A DNA stretch of 64,000 bases, from contig NC_092368.1 in NCBI RefSeq assembly GCF_030848805.1, forward strand, positions 8,052,571 through 8,116,570, read 5' to 3'. The position numbers and the translations under genes are program-made. The notes under the pieces were generated by a model. It was given only the letters and a program-made list of their open reading frames with translations, made no database searches and was not told where the DNA came from. This document shows positions 44,038 through 56,260 of the stretch, in pieces; position 1 is the first letter of the stretch; each line of letters begins with the position of its first letter. The stretch comes from Temnothorax longispinosus. Taxonomy: Eukaryota > Arthropoda > Insecta > Hymenoptera > Formicidae.

Positions 44038-45299
44038 CATAGACCTAGGATAAGATAGACGGAGCGTAAACTGCTACTATGGACAAGGGGGGTAAGGATA
44101 GCGCGGGAGGGGAAATAGACCCAAGTCTCGGCAAAGTTCGGTTAGACTCGGGGACGTTCGGACCACGTTACGCGCGCGTGAATTGAAGTTGTCGCATATG
44201 ACGATCGCAAACGTCAAATTCTGCAAATAAAAAATAAATATGCAAATTCTGCATAAGTATTTACCGTAATTACAAAAATGCGATGCGCGTCACATCTTCG
44301 ACGCCTCAGGCGCGCTTTCCTCCGTGGAAATAAAGTCGCGATTTCGAGCCCGCATTCAAATTAAGTACTCGCAGGATATTCCCGTGGGCGTTCGCGAGGC
44401 ATCTCAGGATTTTCTAGTCGCTCGAGGAGCTCCCGGGGGTACCCGAGATTCTTCCGGAGGGCACGCTCGCGCGATGTCTCGACACCAACGGTGCCAACAA
44501 CAGCAACAGCAGCAGCAGCAAACTTTCTTTCCTTCGGTACCTTTCCAGATGGTCCAGAGCACCTCTCTCGTCGTTCAGCGCAACGTTAAGCCCACGGTGT
44601 GTATACGACCGTGGTTAAGCCACTCGAATCCCTCGAACCTATTGCTCGAGGGGAAAAAAGGCACGCGGAAGATGGGCAAGGTGATTCCCTATATGGCGGT
44701 GATGGCGGTCAATCCCGCCGTAGGAGCAACGCTTGCGGAAGAATGTAAACAATCTCGGAGATCCCCGTCCGGCGATATTCCCTCGCGGATTCTCACCGCG
44801 CGCCGCGCATCCTCCGCAACTCGACGACGCCGCGACCGACGAGCGACGAAATCTGTACACTAAATACCAATTAAGCACTTCATTTCCATGATACGCTTCT
44901 GTATTCTAGGGCTGCGTTCGGGGAGCGCGCTATTAACGCTATTGCATCGTTCTATCTTTATCGCTCATCAGATGTACAACAAGGATAGAATAACCAAATA
45001 GCGCTGATAGCGCGCTCCCCGAACAAAGCCTAGGTTATGGTATCCACCGTCCGGAGAAATGTGTCAATTTGACACTGTCAAATGTGTAATCGAACAAACA
45101 GCGCATGCCAGCGCATCCCCTCCACATGCTGCCAACGCACACCAAAGCGCGAAGGCACATCCGTGTGCTGTCGAGTCGGTCGAGCGTTCGAATGTTTCCG
45201 AGTCTAACCGAACTTTGCCGAAATTTGGGTCTATTTCCCCTCCCGCGCTATCACCTACCCCGCAGGCTTACGCTCCGTCTATCTTATCCTAGGTCTATG
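44038..45299. mobile_element. 1.26-kb DNA transposon with 8-bp duplication
   Basis: Ends CATAGACCTAGGATAAGATA and the complementary TATCTTATCCTAGGTCTATG, with inverted similarity extending about 130 bp into the arms. It is flanked by an exact 8-bp repeat ATCATTTC (44030-44037 and 45300-45307). An 8-bp duplication fits hAT or P superfamilies, and a CATA start resembles P. It contains a 179-codon plus-strand frame (44324-44863) with a glutamine run coded by CAA/CAG repeats and an Arg-rich end. This is not recognisable as a transposase and perhaps is captured host sequence. A Tourist-like MITE is nested at 44910-45030. Confidence 0.85.
44910..45030. mobile_element. Tourist-like MITE (GGCTGCG ends), nested
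   Basis: GGCTGCGTTCGGGGAGCGCG pairs with CGCGCTCCCCGAACAAAGCC. TAG lies on each side (44907-44909, 45031-45033). Confidence 0.8.
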
Positions 45300-45707
45300 A
45301 TCATTTCACTCAGTCTTTCACACAACTTCACATAGACGAGAGGCCTTTGGGTCAGAGCACAAACAATACTTGTTCAATAATTGATTATCTGCAATAACCA
45401 ATCGTATCAAAAGACTTTTGAACTATCGAATAAATATTACTTTTAAATAAAAAGTCTTTTTAATAAAAATCTGAAGATATTTTCGGGTTATAACGAAAGA
45501 TACGTCCGTATTATATACGAAGAATAACGAATAACTGATGAGCACTGTTTACAATGTTAATAATCTTGTTTACAAACTAACGCATGAAAATTGATTATGT
45601 CAAATGACTTTTGAGCGCTACTTATATACATATATAATAAGCATATAGTATTTTTCTGATTTTGATGATGTTTGTCTTTTACGATGATCATTGAATCTGT
45701 ATTTGCT

Positions 45708-47266
45708 TTAAATGCTTGCATCAATTTTGCAGACCGGGACAAATCTTACACGAAGTGGATGAGCAGGGCAAAGTGTTATATTCATTTCTATCCGTAGATT
45801 CTTTAAATAATCAACGGGCTCCAAACAGAAATTATGTATCAGAGGAGCTATCATTGCCTTCATTTCCAGCATAGCAAATTGTTGGCCTGTAATTTGATAC
45901 GTATTGCAATCTGTCCATAAAAGGGTATGAGAAAATACAGCTTACCGATGCAATTACGTGGTCCAGCACTGAATGGTAAATACGAGTAAGGATGACGATT
46001 TAAGATTTTCTCAGGCAAAAATCTGTTTGGATCAAATACCTCTGGATTTGGCCAAAAATTGGGATCTCTGTGGACTCCGTAAATATTAAGAAACACGAAT
46101 GTTCCAGCAGGTACTAAATATGATTCTAAAATACATATTATAAAAGAGATGCACATTATACATAATAATCAAGAGTTTCATTAAAATTTTCTAAATATAA
46201 TATCTATGTAATACAACATAGAATACGTGCATATAGAAAACATTATGTAAAATTACTTAAATTTGCTAAATACATATTCTAAAAACATTGTATGTTATGT
46301 TATAGTTTAATTATATATATATATATATATAACGGCATTCTCCGTGAAATCAGACACCCCCCCTGTCCAAAAATTGGGGTCACCTAAAAAATTCTTTCGG
46401 GGCTCATTTTATAGCTACACATATGTAGTTTTAATTGATCTGTGGCTTTTTGAAAAATCAACGTGGCGGACCTTAATATGGTGGCCGAAGTCTGCGGGTA
46501 ACGAGGTACGACAGATGAAATCGTTACTTGGAAGTTATAGACTGTCATAGAAAAATGTGTTAATGTGTTTATTTAGTAGTTAGCATTGAATCCATGAAAA
46601 AAATAAATTTTTAGTTTTACCGCAATAACGAAATCATAGTCAAAAATAAAAAAATAATAAAAATTTATAAAAATTTGAAAAAGTAAATTAAAAAAGCAAT
46701 TAAAAAATACCGTAACACTCAAATTAATAATAATTAGAACGAGTCTGTATGATTTGAATATCGACGTCATTATTTTTTAGCATTTTTCGAATATACAGCC
46801 GCCATATTGAATTTCGTTATATTCAAATACGACGTCCCAATTGTTAATTTATGATCAACAACTTAAAATGTATCATGATATAAATTTTCATGAAAATTGA
46901 ACGCAGTTTGTACGTTTTAAAGAACGAAATAGTTATTTTTTAGCATTTCACGGATAATTTGGCCGCCATATTGGTTTTGGACAAATTAAAAATTTATTTT
47001 TTGTATGGATTTAATGCTAACTACTAAATAAACACATTAACACATTTTTCTATGACAGTCTATAACTTCCAAGTAACGATTTCATCTGTCGTACCTCGTT
47101 ACCCGCAGACTTCGGCCACCATATTAAGGTCCGGCATGTTAATTTTTTAAAAGACCACTGCTCAACTAAAACTACATATGTGTAGCTATAAAATGAGCCC
47201 CGAAAGAATTTTTTAGGTGACCCCAATTTTTGGACAAAGGGGGTGTCTGATTTCACGGAGAATACC

Positions 47267-47304
<38 letters not shown>

Positions 47305-50157
47305 TTTTCAAACTTATATAAATAAATTATATAAAATATAGAAATTAAATAGTTAATTATATAACAATCTCTCGGAATCTTTGAAATAAGAATATTGCAT
47401 TTTATACATATCTAGCCTTTGTATTTGATGACATGTTGCGTGATAAATTTAAAAATACAAACAAAAGATGAATTAGATGCGTACGTAATTTTACGTCTTC
47501 CGCAAGAATTCGTGATATTACAGACATGCTGGGATACAAGCGCAATGCTTCCTTTATACATCTGTCTAAATAAGGTAGATCTTGCAATAATTTCATAGTA
47601 AATTTCTCCTTATTTTTTTGCAAAGCAGTATCGACTTCGTTCCTAACACGATCCTGTATCATCAATATTAATATAATAAAAAATGTGTATTTTATATTAC
47701 TTTGATGTTTTTTATGCATAAACAAAATCTGAGAACTTCCAATAATTATTTTAAAGCTATATCTTAATTTGTTTGCGTATATAAATGTTATGGTCAAAGA
47801 ACGGAGCGCGGTCACTCCTCAGTTTGACTGGTCAAAGATTATAGAAACTAAAATAATCAAGTTTGACTTTTGACTAGTCAATCCTAGGTGTGATTGCAAT
47901 GAGGTAGTCAAATTTATGGATAGTCAAATCCCGGTTGAACTTAGGCTTAATCGACGCGTTTTTGCACAAAGCGATCACATCTGGCAGAAAAAAGTGTCGC
48001 TCTGCCCCGCGAAGCGAGATAATAACATTTAAAGTTGACGGCTACATTTACTTGACGTGTAGGATCTATATGTTGCAGCCACATGCGGTAATGTAGCACT
48101 TCATAAAGTGTAGACATTGGACATATGCTGTAATTTAATCTTCAAATTAAAAATTACCACACACACACACACACACACACACGGGAAGGGGGGTGCAAGG
48201 GGAGGCCTTCGGCTCCCCTCCCACATCCACCTCCGCCGGTAGGTAGCGTGGACCTAGCTTAATTTACAACTTAAAGTACATGCTAAGGCTGCCCGCTGCG
48301 GTCTGATTCACGTTCACAGCACTGAAAGCATCGCTCTTTACAACGCTGTGAGCGTGAATCGGACCGCGTGCGTGCGTTTGGGAGGGGGGAGTAATTTTTA
48401 ATTTGAAGATTAAATTACAGCATGTGTCCAATTACTGCCTCCACGCATACATATTTTCCACGCGAAACGAGGTGCCACATGTAGGCTTTTTTTTTAAATT
48501 AAACATCGAATAAAGGCACACCTAGGATTGACTAGGCAAGGTCCAAAGTATTTTTCTTAGTTTCTTCCTTTGACCAGCCATGCTAGTCACTCTTAAAATA
48601 GACAAAAAACGCCTTAGTCAAAAGCCGAAACTCAAAAATGTTTTGAGAATTGACCAAGACGCTTGGTCAATCCTCAGCATCGACCAGTCAAATTGAGGAA
48701 TGACCGCGCTCCGCCCTTTGACCATAACAAACATAAAACATGAAATAATAATATTTTTAAAACATTTTGATATTTTTATCATTTGAATAGTTATCGAAAT
48801 TAATTAATTTTTTCTTCTAAGAGCGTAGGTACTTATTGTGTGATAAATACCTGAATATCCTTATGTTCAGCTAATAGTGCCAGTAAATAGCATATGCCCA
48901 TCGTTATAGTATCGTGACCCTATAATCACATAATTGTGTATATATCGATAAATCAAATCTATATATACAGGATGTTCGAAATAAAAGTATCCAGCCGAAA
49001 GGATGCAGTAGATTGGGTCAAACTGAAGATAAAAGTCATGTAACATTTTGCAAAATTCGCAAATATTTAGAAATGGGACGTCTCTTCTCGCCGCGCGCTT
49101 CTACTGCAGGAGTAGATTGGCCGATCTTTTTTAATTAATTTCTCAGTAATAGTATTGCGAATTTTGCAAAATGGTACATGACTTTCCTCTTCAGTTTGAC
49201 CCAATCTACTCCATCCTTTCGGCTGGATACTGAATGGCACCCGTCAGGAGTATCCCTTGCCTCGAAACCCCCTCTACCTCTTGCCGTTCGGATTCGGCAT
49301 TAAATTGTAGGTCCCACGTGCTTGTGTACAACCTATGTGCGCACCACAAGCACATGACTTTGGGGGAGGCCTAGGGCTGACTCGGTCTGTTGCGCCATTG
49401 AAATGAATGTATATATATATATATAAATATATAAAATGTATAAAATGTAAAAAAGAAATACAAAATATATACCGAAAACGTAAAAGTATCGACTTCCTCC
49501 CTGATATCTAAATCAGTCATAAGACCCTCTCGAGATGCAACTATTAAAAAATCTAACATTGCAAGTCGTTTTCTTCGTACTAAATCAAAATATATAGATG
49601 TGTGTTAGTATCAATTTAATAGCCTAATTCTTTTTTTATGATTGCATCATATATGTAACATTGATGAGTATATTTAGAATATAAAAATATATTAATAAAT
49701 TATAAAAAATAATTATACACCGACCAAATTTTTAAAATACAGCTTCTGTTTACATTACGTACTTCCAATCGTTTCTGCTTCATCTGCCTCTATCGATGTG
49801 TCATCAAAGGTTTTCAAGTATCGATCATTGGTGCGTTCATGATAAAGTTTTCTTTCGGCAATAATCTACATAAATACAATATTAATTCTTCCTTTATTTA
49901 TTTGCATGAATATAATTAACATATATGTTATCAGCGTTTATCAATTTGTCATAATGTTTTTACCAAAAAATTAAATCTTATTGGAATCTATAATATATAT
50001 ATTGTCATCATTCAAAATAGATAAGATACAATATTAAGTAGCACTTTTACGTACTTGTTCAGTAAATCCGTGTATTATCTTTAGAATCTTTGTTTGCTCT
50101 CTGCCTTTTGGCGTCAGCGAGAATATCCAATTATTCTGCAGCCATGGCTTCATTATA
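45708..50157 (-). CDS. cytochrome P450, CYP4-type, N-terminal exons not found
   Basis: Heme monooxygenase of the CYP4 clan, a membrane-bound microsomal enzyme; the substrate cannot be told. Seven exons on the minus strand with matching phases: 50055-50157, 49763-49865, 49473-49579, 48851-48919, 47485-47653, 45946-46125, 45708-45886 (about 302 codons). All late landmarks are there: KPWLQNNWIFSLTPKGREQ, the I-helix FSGHDTIT, KEALRLYPS (ExxR), FDPNRFLPE and the heme loop PFSAGPRNCIG, whose Cys is the iron ligand. About 200 N-terminal residues are missing. I searched upstream to the gap at 54.5 kb by eye and saw no further exon, so the gene is either truncated or has a very distant 5' part. Introns carry several foldback transposons. 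Confidence 0.9.
46332..47268. mobile_element. foldback element with ~260-bp arms in P450 intron
   Basis: Left GGCATTCTCCGTGAAATCAG and right CTGATTTCACGGAGAATACC, with complementarity continuing through GTTACTTGGAAGTTATAGAC and CACATTAACACA-type segments. It sits inside a TA microsatellite (TA repeats on both sides). Confidence 0.85.
47788..48728. mobile_element. TIR element in P450 intron
   Basis: Ends TGTTATGGTCAAAG and CTTTGACCATAACA. Continuing inward, CGGAGCGCGGTCA pairs with TGACCGCGCTCCG, and GACTGGTC with GACCAGTC. The interior has a CA tract, the GGCCTTCGGC-type hairpin and a GGCTGC-ended palindrome (about 48288-48372). Confidence 0.8.
48969..49240. mobile_element. palindromic MITE in P450 intron
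   Basis: GTATCCAGCCGAAAGGATGC pairs with CATCCTTTCGGCTGGATAC, TAGATTGGGTCAAACTGAAG with its complement, and TTTTGCAAAATTCGC with GCGAATTTTGCAAAA. Confidence 0.8.
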
Positions 50158-52822
50158 CTAAATCATAATTATTGAATATTTAAAGTATTATTTTGTAAAA
50201 ACTTCTTTTAATTCCGCTATGAACTTTTACTTATATATTAATGATATTTCAAAGTTAATAATTATCTACATAAAAAATTTACATAAGTTAATATTTATCT
50301 ATATAAAAAAAATAGAATAAATTTACAAGCACTAATAATAAAAATATGTAAAGATATATATACAAAGTGTTTCAAGACCCTTATTACAAACTTTGAAGGG
50401 TGGCAGAACTCACAATCAGTGAAAGCATTAATTGTTTTTTTATTAAGCAACCTGTCCTCCGACGCATCCTAAGGAGCTACGCGTCCTGGAATCCTGACGC
50501 CTGTCGGTTATAGGCAACCCGAGGACTAATCGGGACTGATGGGGCGACGTCGCAATTAGTGATGCCAGAATGAGTGCAATGAAGTAGACACTGAACATCT
50601 TTTGTAGTGTTGTTGGCCCAGATCTGTGCCTCTCAAGTTGGGTTGCCTACCGATAGGCACCAGGATTCCAGAACGTGTAGCTTTTTAAAGACGCATCGGA
50701 GGACAGAGGTTGCTAAATAAAAGCAATGCTTTCACTAAGTCCTACCATCCCTCAAAGTTTATAACTTTGTCATAAAACACTGTATATGAATTCTGTTTTT
50801 TTTTTTTAATTTGTTTGTTTATTATTTCTGACTGAAACATAACATATTTTTAAATTTAATTATGCTTTTCTAGACAGTACACATATCCAAAATCGGGACA
50901 TAAGACGTCTTTTAGACACCTAGTAAGACGTCTTACAAAATGATGGCTGAACGTCTTAAAGACGTTCTAAAGACGTCTTTAAGACGTTTTATTTAGTGCT
51001 GTCTGGGTTTGATATTATACAAGTTTTGAATACTAAACTTGACAAAAGTTTCAAATAATATTTATTTTTAAATAACTGATTTGACTAATCACATACCTAC
51101 AATGTATAGATTTTAATAACAATAATACAAGTCTACTAAAAAAATATTTTTATCTGACTTGGAACGGCATATTAGATTTTTGGACGTTACAAATGAATCT
51201 GACCTCCACATTTATGTATCAGGTCAGGATTTTAAGAATCATAAGTTATAAAGTTTGTAAGTGATTATAAGTAAAATTTATTAATAATTTAATAAAATGT
51301 GCTAAAGTTCCAAATTTATATATCATGTTAGAATATAAAAAATAATAAAATATAAGGTTTATTAGAAAAAGTATATGTAAGAATAAAAACTGATCTTAAA
51401 ATGTCTAAAAATGTCAGAGAACGCCTTTAACACTAAGCAGCAATAGATTGGAACAACCGGCCCTAAATATTATAAAATGAAAAATAAAAGCAATTTTATT
51501 AAACAATATTTGAAAATTTATTAGAAATTATGAAGGTGAAATTATGAAGAAATTATGATTTGTCACACAAGTTATACGAAACATCCAGTCTTGTTCCAAG
51601 ATTTAAAAAAATTTTTCTGAGAATTTGTGTAATCGTTCTGTATTTCAGTCTGTTTTCATCAAAATAATGGTCTTTTAGCCTTATAATTATTAATTTGGAG
51701 ATCAGAATCGTTTTTAATATGTTTTGTTACTAATACACTTATTATACATTATAATTTCTTACATCTACTTTATAACTTATAATTCTTAAAATTTTGACAT
51801 GATAAAGGAGATCAAATTTATTTTTAGCATCCAGAAATCTATACAAAACGTATAATCCCATTCCAAAATCAGAAGAAAATATTTTAAATAGACTTGTGTA
51901 ATAATTAATTATCAATAATGTAAGTAATTTGCATTGAGTATTATTATTTATCGCGATATAATTAATATTGACAATATTAATCTATATCTTGTGATAGTAT
52001 ACAGGATGTCTGAGACCACCTGTTCACCTCTTTTCTTTCAAAAACTAAGCATTTTAGAGAAAAACGTTTAAACAAAAATTTCATGGTTTTGAGGGGCACA
52101 TAAGATGGTGTCATTGATTTAACTTTGGGTGGTATCATTAAGGTCAGGTCAAGGACACCTTCAGTTTCTTAAATGGAACCCCCTATTTTTTATTGCATAT
52201 TCTTATAGCTTATGTCGAGAGCTTTCCAAAACACTATAATTAAGTATTTTTTCATTAAGGTGGTTCTTGCATTTAGGTCAAATGTAGATAGCCCGGAAAA
52301 TATGATATTGAATGAAAGGTTAACGTTCCTAGAGTGTCTGAAAAATTTCGAATTTTTTTACCGCTTGGTTCCGGAGATATATCTCCGTAAACTTTGCCAA
52401 TTTTACATGGTGATAATAGGAAAAGGGGGGGGTCAGATCGCTCATTCATGGAATACGTTCATACTTCTCGAGTAGATGAACGAATAAAAAACTGTTTAAT
52501 CGATGCAATAAACATTTCTAAAAATACTGACGCGACACCAAACTGATTGACCGTACCGTATATAAATAAAGCGAAACTTTCGACAAACTTTCGGCAACTT
52601 TCGACGTTTCGACACGATACGAGAGTCATGGCGGCCGTCTTGAGTCGCTGCTTGGCAACGTCGCACGCGTCAGCTGACGCACAAGACGCGTGTTCTACCA
52701 TTTTACCACGGGGGGTTTTCTCTGTTTTCCCTCGGTCCTGAGGGATGAAAGGTGCCTTATGCCCAACCCGGGGGCAGTTGACACAAATTTATTCTAAACC
52801 TAATAATACACTAGAACTAACT
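50158..52822. other. no gene recognised; eroded foldbacks
   Basis: A foldback at about 50366-50785 has arms of about 110 bp (CCTCCGACGCATCCT and complement; GGAATCCTG and CAGGATTCC). A larger, badly eroded inverted repeat spans about 51130-51900. A cluster of AAGACGTCTT-type motifs is at 50910-50990. The piece from 52000 starts like a mariner-type MITE (ACAGGATGTC). No P450 exon was found here. Confidence 0.55.
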
Positions 52823-53075
52823 TTAGATAACTTTATCAAGCCGTTTTATAAATCTGTAAATAATATGTAAAATCTTCCAATTCTTGCTCTTAATGAGTCG
52901 ATAAATATCTATTTCACCCAAGTAGCCCGCAGCTTTCAATTCACAGTCCATAACAATTCTCTGCTCATCGAATTTACTACATCTCAAGAGGACATGTGAC
53001 AAATCCTTGTATGTACTCACAGCCGCACTCGCACCTCTCATCGTCTATATAACCCTTCCTCTTCAAAGACGATCC
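52823..53075 (-). mobile_element. non-LTR retrotransposon C-terminal fragment
   Basis: Minus-strand sequence encodes DDERCECGCE and then, after a frame break, LSHVLLRCSKFDEQR, the cysteine/histidine cluster found at the end of Jockey/R1-type reverse transcriptases. It is a different element from the one at 22.6-26.3 kb. Confidence 0.65.
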
Positions 53076-53090
53076 TAGGTTATAATACAC

Positions 53091-53252
53091 TGGTTTACAC
53101 CGATCACTTGATACGCGTATTAAATAGTAAATAACTAGTAAATAAGTCTGATTATTGGCTGATCAGTTCAAATTAGAGGCCTAGATTATCTAGGCCTCTA
53201 GTTCAAATATACTATTTGATACGCGTATCAAGAGATCGGTGTAAACTAGGCC
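53091..53252. mobile_element. palindromic MITE
   Basis: GGTTTACACCGATCACTTGA and TCAAGAGATCGGTGTAAAC are complementary and include the palindrome ATACGCGTAT. The centre is AGGCCTAGATTATCTAGGCC. Confidence 0.8.
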
Positions 53253-53522
53253 AATAATGATTGGCTCTCAATCTATTTAAGGATCGGCAGGAGACATGGT
53301 GGAGACCTCTGTCGGGTTGGCTTAGCTGCGACTCGCTGCGAGTCCGTATTTTATTTATTATAAATTTTTAAGAGCAAAAATGTAAAATCGGGCTCTGTAG
53401 CTGACTGCATTATTATATAAAGAGTATATTAAAAAAAAATTCACGAATCTATGTAACTTATTTTATGAGAAATCTTTTATGAGGAGAATCCGTAATTCGT
53501 AATAACAAGATTTCTCATAAAA

Positions 53523-54058
53523 TCTTAATATATAAAACAAAGTCGGGTTAGTTACAACACTTATAACTCAAGAACGGCTGGGCCAAATTTTTACTACAAG
53601 TATATGAAATAGGGGTAGAATTTTCCGGAATAGCAGAATAACTAATAAAATATCGGAAAAATTCACGTAAAAAAAAATTAATCTAGAAAGATATCCAAAT
53701 GCATAGAAAAAATACGTAGAGGGAGGGAGAGAGAGAGAGAGGGAAAGAGGGAGGGGGAAAGAGAGAGAAAAAAAGAGGGGGAGAAAGAGAGAGAGAGAAA
53801 GAGAGGAGAGAGGGAGAGAGGGAGGGGGAGAGAGGGAGGGGGAGAGAGAGAAAGAGAAGGAGAGAGAGAGAGAGAGAAAGAGGGAGAGAGGGAGAGAGGG
53901 AAAAAGAGAGAGAGAGAGAGTGAGGGGGGAGGGAGAGAGAGGGGGAAAGGGGGAGAGAGAGGGAGAGAGAAAGAGAGAGGGAGAGAGAGGGACTATTTGC
54001 GTGTCTTATCACTACATTCATTACTGTTAGGCGGTACGAAGTTCGCCGGGGCAGCTAG
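53523..54058 (+). mobile_element. non-autonomous Helitron
   Basis: Begins TCTTAATATATAAAAC and ends with the hairpin GGCGGTACGAAGTTCGCC followed by GGGGCAGCTAG and a T. TC start, CTAG end, an end-proximal hairpin and A|T flanks are the Helitron signature. The phrase TATAACTCAAGAACGGCTG is typical of insect Helitron 5' regions. It contains a 276-bp GA-only tract. Confidence 0.82.
53718..53993. repeat. 276-bp purine-only (GA)n tract
   Basis: Plus strand is almost entirely G and A. Frames reading LSLSLS on the minus strand are artefacts. Confidence 0.95.
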
Positions 54059-54174
54059 TATGTTACATAGATTCGTGAATTTTTTTTTAATATACGCTTT
54101 ATATAATAATGCAGTCAGCTACAGAGCCCGATTTTGCATTTTTGCTCTTAAAAATTTATAATAAATAAAATACG

Positions 54175-54551
54175 GAATAAAGTGCAGTTTAACGTGCACT
54201 TAGTGCATAAAGTGCACCTGAGTGTACCTGAGTTTGCCTGGGTCTCCTGCCGACTCTTAAGGGGATCCTATAGCGAAGGCCGAACTTTCTCGACGTCGGT
54301 AATGTCAACATTTCTAATCCTGTTTTCTATGTTATATATCTATATCTATCCTTGTCTAACGAGAGGCATCTGTCTTTGTTTGATTGCTGCGCCATCTCTC
54401 GCTACACGCAATACTGCTTATCCTATCAACCTGAATGTGCTTTTGCTTAATAAAACTTCATTTTACAAAATCTTTTTTTTTAGACGTTGAATCTTAGTTT
54501 TATTTACACGATGTTGTCCCTACGTCGCCTTGGTGTCATATATATATATAT
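54175..54551. other. no gene recognised
   Basis: About 370 bp of ordinary sequence up to the gap, with an AATAAA-like run near 54448 and a TA repeat at its end. Confidence 0.5.
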
Positions 54552-55051
54552 NNNNNNNNNNNNNNNNNNNNNNNNNNNNNNNNNNNNNNNNNNNNNNNNN
54601 NNNNNNNNNNNNNNNNNNNNNNNNNNNNNNNNNNNNNNNNNNNNNNNNNNNNNNNNNNNNNNNNNNNNNNNNNNNNNNNNNNNNNNNNNNNNNNNNNNNN
54701 NNNNNNNNNNNNNNNNNNNNNNNNNNNNNNNNNNNNNNNNNNNNNNNNNNNNNNNNNNNNNNNNNNNNNNNNNNNNNNNNNNNNNNNNNNNNNNNNNNNN
54801 NNNNNNNNNNNNNNNNNNNNNNNNNNNNNNNNNNNNNNNNNNNNNNNNNNNNNNNNNNNNNNNNNNNNNNNNNNNNNNNNNNNNNNNNNNNNNNNNNNNN
54901 NNNNNNNNNNNNNNNNNNNNNNNNNNNNNNNNNNNNNNNNNNNNNNNNNNNNNNNNNNNNNNNNNNNNNNNNNNNNNNNNNNNNNNNNNNNNNNNNNNNN
55001 NNNNNNNNNNNNNNNNNNNNNNNNNNNNNNNNNNNNNNNNNNNNNNNNNNN
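54552..55051. other. assembly gap (500 N)
   Basis: Run of exactly 500 Ns, directly after a TA microsatellite. Real size unknown. Confidence 0.99.
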
Positions 55052-55343
55052 TCTTTAAGATTATCAACTATTAAATAAAAATAAAGATATTAAGAAACAA
55101 TAAAGAGGTGTTTAGTTATTTTATTTTCAATTTTAAACATAAAACCTTATGTGTTGAATTGTAATACGTATGTTTTTATTGCATATACAATTATATATTT
55201 ATACAAAAAAGTATAAACATAGCATGACATAAATAAATGTACATGAGAAGATGGGAAAAGAGAAATAAATTATTTATTAAAATTAAAAACCAATAATAAT
55301 AAGGTGCCTCAAATTATATAGTTGCACGAGATGGTATAATTAA

Positions 55344-55464
55344 GGCTGCGGTCAACTTGACGCTACAAATGCTTCGAAACATTCCTTTTCTCCTTTCTTT
55401 CAACAAAGAAAAAAGGAGAAGAAGAACGCTTCAAAGTATTTGTAGCGTCAAGTTGACCGTAGCC
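55344..55464. mobile_element. Tourist-like MITE (GGCTGCG ends)
   Basis: GGCTGCGGTCAACTTGACGC pairs with GCGTCAAGTTGACCGTAGCC, flanked by TAA (55341-55343 and 55465-55467). The 121-bp length equals that of the copies at 44910 and 21257. Confidence 0.85.
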
Positions 55465-55980
55465 TAAGATATATGTTATACTGGACCGATTATCAAATTG
55501 GTTCTAGTACCAAATGGATTCTTTGCAGAATCATCAAATTATTTAACAGAGCGACTCTCGGGAACGAATAATTTTGATATTAATTTTTGAATTTTAATCT
55601 TCTGAGTCATTATATATGAGGTTTGTTTTTTATAATATTGTCATATAAAAATGTATGAAACAGGTTTAAAACTTTTTTATTAATGTAATAATATAAATAC
55701 TCATAATAATATAAACTTTTTACTCATAAACTTAATTTACTCGTAAAATGAAACGCATTTAAGAAAGGGAATTATCTCGACTTGTCCGAAATCACTATTT
55801 TTACCTTTTTATTGTATAAAATAAGTAAATGAAACATAGAATATATTTTATCTCTTTATCTTTTTTTTATATTTTATATTTATTTAATATTTAATATTAA
55901 ATTTATTTATTTAATATATTTTGAAATATATTTTATTTTTTTAAATATAAATAAATAAAAAGTAACTACGCTCGTATAAA
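55465..55980. other. AT-rich, nothing recognised
   Basis: About 500 bp of very AT-rich DNA with no frame or repeat of note. Confidence 0.6.
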
Positions 55981-56093
55981 TTAAAAATTAAATAGAAAAA
56001 ACAAGGCCAATAAACGAGCATTAAAAGATGTTTAAAAACATATAATCAATAGGTATATATACATTGGACGGAACGTTTCGACTTCACTGAGTC

Positions 56094-56260
56094 TGGAACG
56101 CGAAGAGCACCGCAGTTGCGGCGGTGTCCGGATCTTCCCCTCGGACCTTGAAAATCCAGGAGAGGGCCACGTGAAGGTGTCGCGCCGGTTCGTACCCATA
56201 TCCGCAGCAGGTCTCCAAGGTAAAGAGCCTCTGGTTTCGCTAGATAGTAGATAGGGACAG
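56094..56260 (-). pseudogene. 28S rRNA fragment(s)
   Basis: On the minus strand AGAGGCTCTTTACCTTGGAG and TGGATTTTCAAGGTCCG are 28S sequence (compare CCTTGGAGACCTGATGCGG in animal rRNA). At 56233-56260 a separate 28-bp piece, TATCTACTATCTAGCGAAAC with flanks, is the 28S region around the R2 target site. In a real gene these parts are not adjacent, so this is a rearranged pseudogene piece. Confidence 0.8.

Larger units (their letters stand above)
53347..54174. mobile_element. foldback element interrupted by a Helitron
   Basis: Left arm 53347-53460 (CCGTATTTTATTTATTATAA ...) and right arm about 54058-54174 are near-perfect complements over some 110 bp. The Helitron lies in the loop. Confidence 0.8.

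Noticed and set aside
53683..54021. Leu-Ser repeat protein on the minus strand
   Set aside because: Translation of the purine-only tract in a Helitron.
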